64,000 nucleotides of DNA from Apostichopus parvimensis (taxonomy: Eukaryota; Echinodermata; Holothuroidea; Aspidochirotida; Stichopodidae). The stretch is from assembly GCA_000934455.1 (NCBI GenBank), contig KN883046.1:11872-75871 (forward strand), read 5' to 3'. Within the stretch, counting starts at the first letter, position 1; each line of letters starts with the position of its first letter. Shown piece by piece: positions 61,001 to 64,000 of this stretch. The notes under the pieces were generated by a model. It was not told the DNA's origin and searched no databases. It saw only the letters and a program-made list of their open reading frames with translations. The position numbers were made by a program, and so were the translations under genes.

Positions 61001-63273
61001 GGTGTCCGGGGGATCCTCCCACAGAAAAAAAATTTGGATTTAAGCAGCAAATTGTGAATTCTGAGCTACAGTACATTTAGACTATATATCAATTCTATAA
61101 TGAGGTCTTAATGCAAAGTTTGTACTACTAAATGAATTTTCTTGAATTTTGGGCCGTGGTTGAAGAGAGGGGTGTACAACTGGATGAGAGGTCAAATTCT
61201 TGAATCAACGATGTGTGTGATATCTTTTTACCTCCGTGGTGTGATGGACCAAACTGCACATTTTATATCTTCATGCTAACCCCAAACCTCTCACATCAAA
61301 CTTCCAAGATACCCTCTGCCCTTAAATGCCCCACCTCAGCTTTCTATGAACTTCTTATTATGAGCTGAGGTAATGTTAACAAAATATGAGAGAGCTCCTG
61401 TCAAAGACATAAATATTATAACGCCTTACCACTTTATGAGCTTGCTTTGGCATGGAGACCAGCTGTAGGAAGTTAACCTTCTGGGAGGTGGTACCTGCAC
61501 CTCCTGCTCCACTGACCGTGGTCCCCTGGGGTAAGGTTAGGGTCTTCAGTGCACCTGGTTGGGCTGCAACTGTGACTGCCTGCTGTTTAATCTGAGTCGG
61601 AGCTTGTGACAGTACTACCAAAAAAAAACCAAAAGGTTATAAAAAGTTAACAAACAATTGCAATATTTCCAAGTCGGAGCTTGTGACAGTACTACCAAAC
61701 ATTTTTTTTATAAAAAGTTAACAAACAATTGCAGTATTTCCAAGACACCCACAATAAAAGAAGACATTTTTGCACCCTCAACTATTGCAGAATTGACTAA
61801 AAATATGTTTTTATCCATTTTTATCCATTTATCTGGAACATTTTTCAAAGAAAAAACACCACAAACAGATGTCTGCTATACATTGAAACCATATAATGTT
61901 AGAATCTTTGAACCCACGACACTCTGGGGCAGGCTTCAATTTCAGTGTTCGAATTTTCCGAATGAAGTGTCCATTTTCTGCGTCTTAATTGGGATTGAAC
62001 ACGATAAAACAGCAACGTAATATTTGTGTCGATATTATGAAAACGAACGTACGCATCATGCCACGAGCAAATGAATATTCATGAATGTGTCTTATTGGTT
62101 GGATGTGGAAAATACAAGATCGTTACCCCACATGCTGTTTATTAAGAGTTCTTATCGCACATCTTAAACACAGAATGTCAAGCATGAAGACACCCTGCTG
62201 TATTTGTCAGTGCTTAAATCATTTTTCACCCCCCTCCCCCGCCCCCCTTTTTCTTTTCCTATTGATGGTCTGACCACATACCTTGAGAAGCTACACTGGA
62301 TACAGAGCTAACTGTCAAGCCTTTGACAGCCCGCAAATGTGGCTGCTGTTTCAAGAATGCCTGCATCTCGGGGCTACGGAGCTTCTGTGCCAGCTGCATG
62401 GAACATGTAACAAAACGACAAGAAAACACTGCTGAAAAGTGTCAAACAATATAAATTACGTGTCTGATATTAACACGTAAACTTTCTAAAGATTTATCAA
62501 ATAAACAGACCTATCGAAAACCAATGTGTTTTGTCGTCTTCACTTTTCTATTTTATTTTTGCAGCTATGACACCTGCTTAAGAGCATTCTGATTCAACTA
62601 CATCATAGTAACATATAAAATTCTTTTGTCCTGAATATGATTTCTAAAGTATCACCTTACATCCTGATGAAATGATCAGTGATGAGCCTGGGGTAAAGAA
62701 AAAATTACGGAACTTTGCAAAAATTGCGGTATAGGCTCCAGTTTGCGTATGCTACAGTGTGTTAGGATAATAGTTTTTGTCCCCCTGCAGGTTCGATATC
62801 CATAGGTAATGAAAAACATGCGAACGACGGATCAAATGATACAATGCTATTGTTAGAAATTCACGGAAATTGATAGGTGTGAATCTCGGAGGTAGAAAAG
62901 AAATCACGAATATTCCCCGAACTTGCAGAAAAAGCTCAAGTCTGAATGATGTAACAGTTTTGGGCAGAATGAGGATTTTTTTTTCTTTCTCCTTCACATT
63001 TTGTTAAAAGGAAACTATGAAACTATACTTTGAACTATGAAAAAATACTTTGAGGTGAAGCTCGGAGATAACATGATATCTAACCTTCTGTTGCTGCAGG
63101 GCAGAAAGCTGTTGTTGGGTTATGGTCGTCCCAGAGGAGCTGACTGAGGGCGATACCACTTTGGTAAGGGCTTGAAGTTGCACCTGTTGTGCAGCCTGGG
63201 CCTGGGCCTGAGCTTGAGCCTGGACAGCTTGTGCCTGTGCCTGGGCCTGTTGCTGCAACTTGGCACGTTCCAG
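58041..63273 (-). CDS. Gln/Ala-rich nuclear coregulator, 3' part (EP400/Domino-like?)
   Basis: Six exons in frame give the last 431 residues: 63273-63085, 62393-62282, 61614-61430, 59978-59859, 59042-58931, 58618-58041; the gene continues beyond the window. The first exon is a Gln-Ala repeat (QAQAQA) followed by ITQQQLSALQQQK. Next come LRSPEMQAFLKQQPHLRAVK, VTVAAQPGALKTLTLPQG, a Gln-rich GTAQQQQLSLGRVQQVTTAP, and a long Thr/Val/Ala/Gln-rich exon. An acidic segment (EEDMTEEVGEAGEDQG) and a basic end (RTSPYTMRRRKPSQSGSQ) close the protein. No catalytic domain is in view. The composition and QQK/AAQPALKT-like stretches recall the C-terminus of EP400, the SWI2/SNF2 ATPase of the TIP60 complex that exchanges histone variants. 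This identity is tentative; any large Gln-rich coactivator could look like this. Exon structure is well supported by phase. Confidence 0.6.
60020..60330. repeat. Degenerate tandem repeat in EP400-like intron
   Basis: Four spaced copies of ACATGAAATATGACAACATT-TACCAGG-like units at about 60028, 60149, 60260 and 60297. Confidence 0.55.
61598..61744. repeat. Tandem duplication spanning a splice acceptor
   Basis: A unit of about 75 bp, starting TCGGAGCTTGTGACAGTACT, is present twice (61598-61671 and 61672-61744). It carries the exon start and the GGTAG acceptor of exon 61614-61430. The extra copy provides a second GGTAG acceptor upstream in the gene. Confidence 0.85.
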
Positions 63274-64000
63274 CTGGTCACAAATTTATGAGACAGATAG
63301 TATAATTACGATTAATGGATGGATTGATTGATTCAGGTGTTTCATCTCGTTGCTCATCAGTCAATCAATTGTAAGTCAGAAAGAGCAAATTATTTTGTAG
63401 ATTTTCCTGAAATGTAGATAAAAACTTCCAACTAGCAATGAACATTTTAGGTGCTGAAACATACCACACAGGAATATTTCTACAATAGGAAGAAGAATTT
63501 TCTCACAAAAGAAACAGTCACTTTCAAGTTAATTATGACAAATTCACCCATTCTACTTTAGAAACAACAAAAACTTGGTCAATGAATCAAGCTCATCATT
63601 ATTCGGCAAAGGAGGGAAAAAGTCAATTTCAAAGAAAACGACTTGGACCAGCTTGTCTTGTACTACACTGAGACCAAGTTTGAAAGGAAGTATCACCACG
63701 CAGGCAGATCCAACCACGACAATAAATCTTGATAGACTTACATTTTAGTCAACATCTCTACTGTCACACTATACATACATGGACTAACCGATTCATACAT
63801 ACAGCAGCTATTGGTCGCTACTAGGTCCGTACAAAACTTTACCCTCCTGATTTTCATCAAGTTTGATATCAACAATCATCCCTTTTGCACAATCACAAGC
63901 ATCACCACTTTCTCGCACAATCACAACAATCATCACTTTCTGGCACCGAGGGCATTCCAAAGACCACCAATAAATTGTAAAAAGACAAATATTTTGCATT
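63274..64000. other. Intron of the EP400-like gene
   Basis: No exon is recognised upstream of the acceptor at 63274-63275 (TGACCAG). The open frame at 63808-63999 shows no domain and no convincing splice sites. Confidence 0.4.

Overview
The window is animal nuclear DNA: genes are split by many short exons with GT/AG introns, intergenic sequence is AT-rich, and tRNA-derived SINEs, hAT-type miniature transposons, foldback elements, long G/C homopolymers and microsatellites are common. Gene content and repeat style suggest a marine deuterostome invertebrate, most likely an echinoderm; this is inference and the species cannot be named. Two runs of N (32818-33223 and 57935-57984) are assembly gaps.

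Layout, left to right: (1) 1-2055, intergenic with a tRNA-like SINE. (2) 2056-3876 minus, EXO5, a two-exon single-strand DNA exonuclease with the PD-(D/E)XK core and four Fe-S cysteines. (3) 3877-8615, intergenic: candidate CRE promoter sites, overlapping perfect palindromes, two related hAT miniature elements with perfect 8-bp target duplications, a hammerhead-ribozyme-like motif, an AT-rich minisatellite and a SINE. (4) 8616-20474 minus, RUSF1 (DUF647 / root UVB sensitive family), 14 coding exons that join in frame to 459 residues. One 74-nt exon is present twice in tandem. (5) 20475-23609, intergenic. (6) 23610-25220 plus, a PRR14/Tantalus-domain protein with its coding region in one exon. 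(7) 28460-49839 plus, a 20-exon gene whose exons join to a 648-residue protein. By eye it has three RPA70N-like OB-fold modules, each encoded by five exons with the same intron-phase pattern (0,0,1,2,1). (8) 49840-55988, intergenic, with one clean hAT miniature element and a SINE. (9) 55989-63273 minus, the 3' end of a Gln/Ala-rich nuclear coregulator gene, tentatively EP400/Domino-like. Its last two exons are present twice on either side of a 50-N gap, most likely an allelic assembly duplication.

EXO5 and the RPA70N-like protein both point to single-strand DNA metabolism. PRR14-like and EP400-like point to chromatin. There is no operon-like organisation. RUSF1 next to PRR14-like is notable because both human orthologues lie in 16p11.2. 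The strongest novel observations are the exon-by-exon triplication of an RPA70N-like module and the frame-incompatible duplicated exon in RUSF1.
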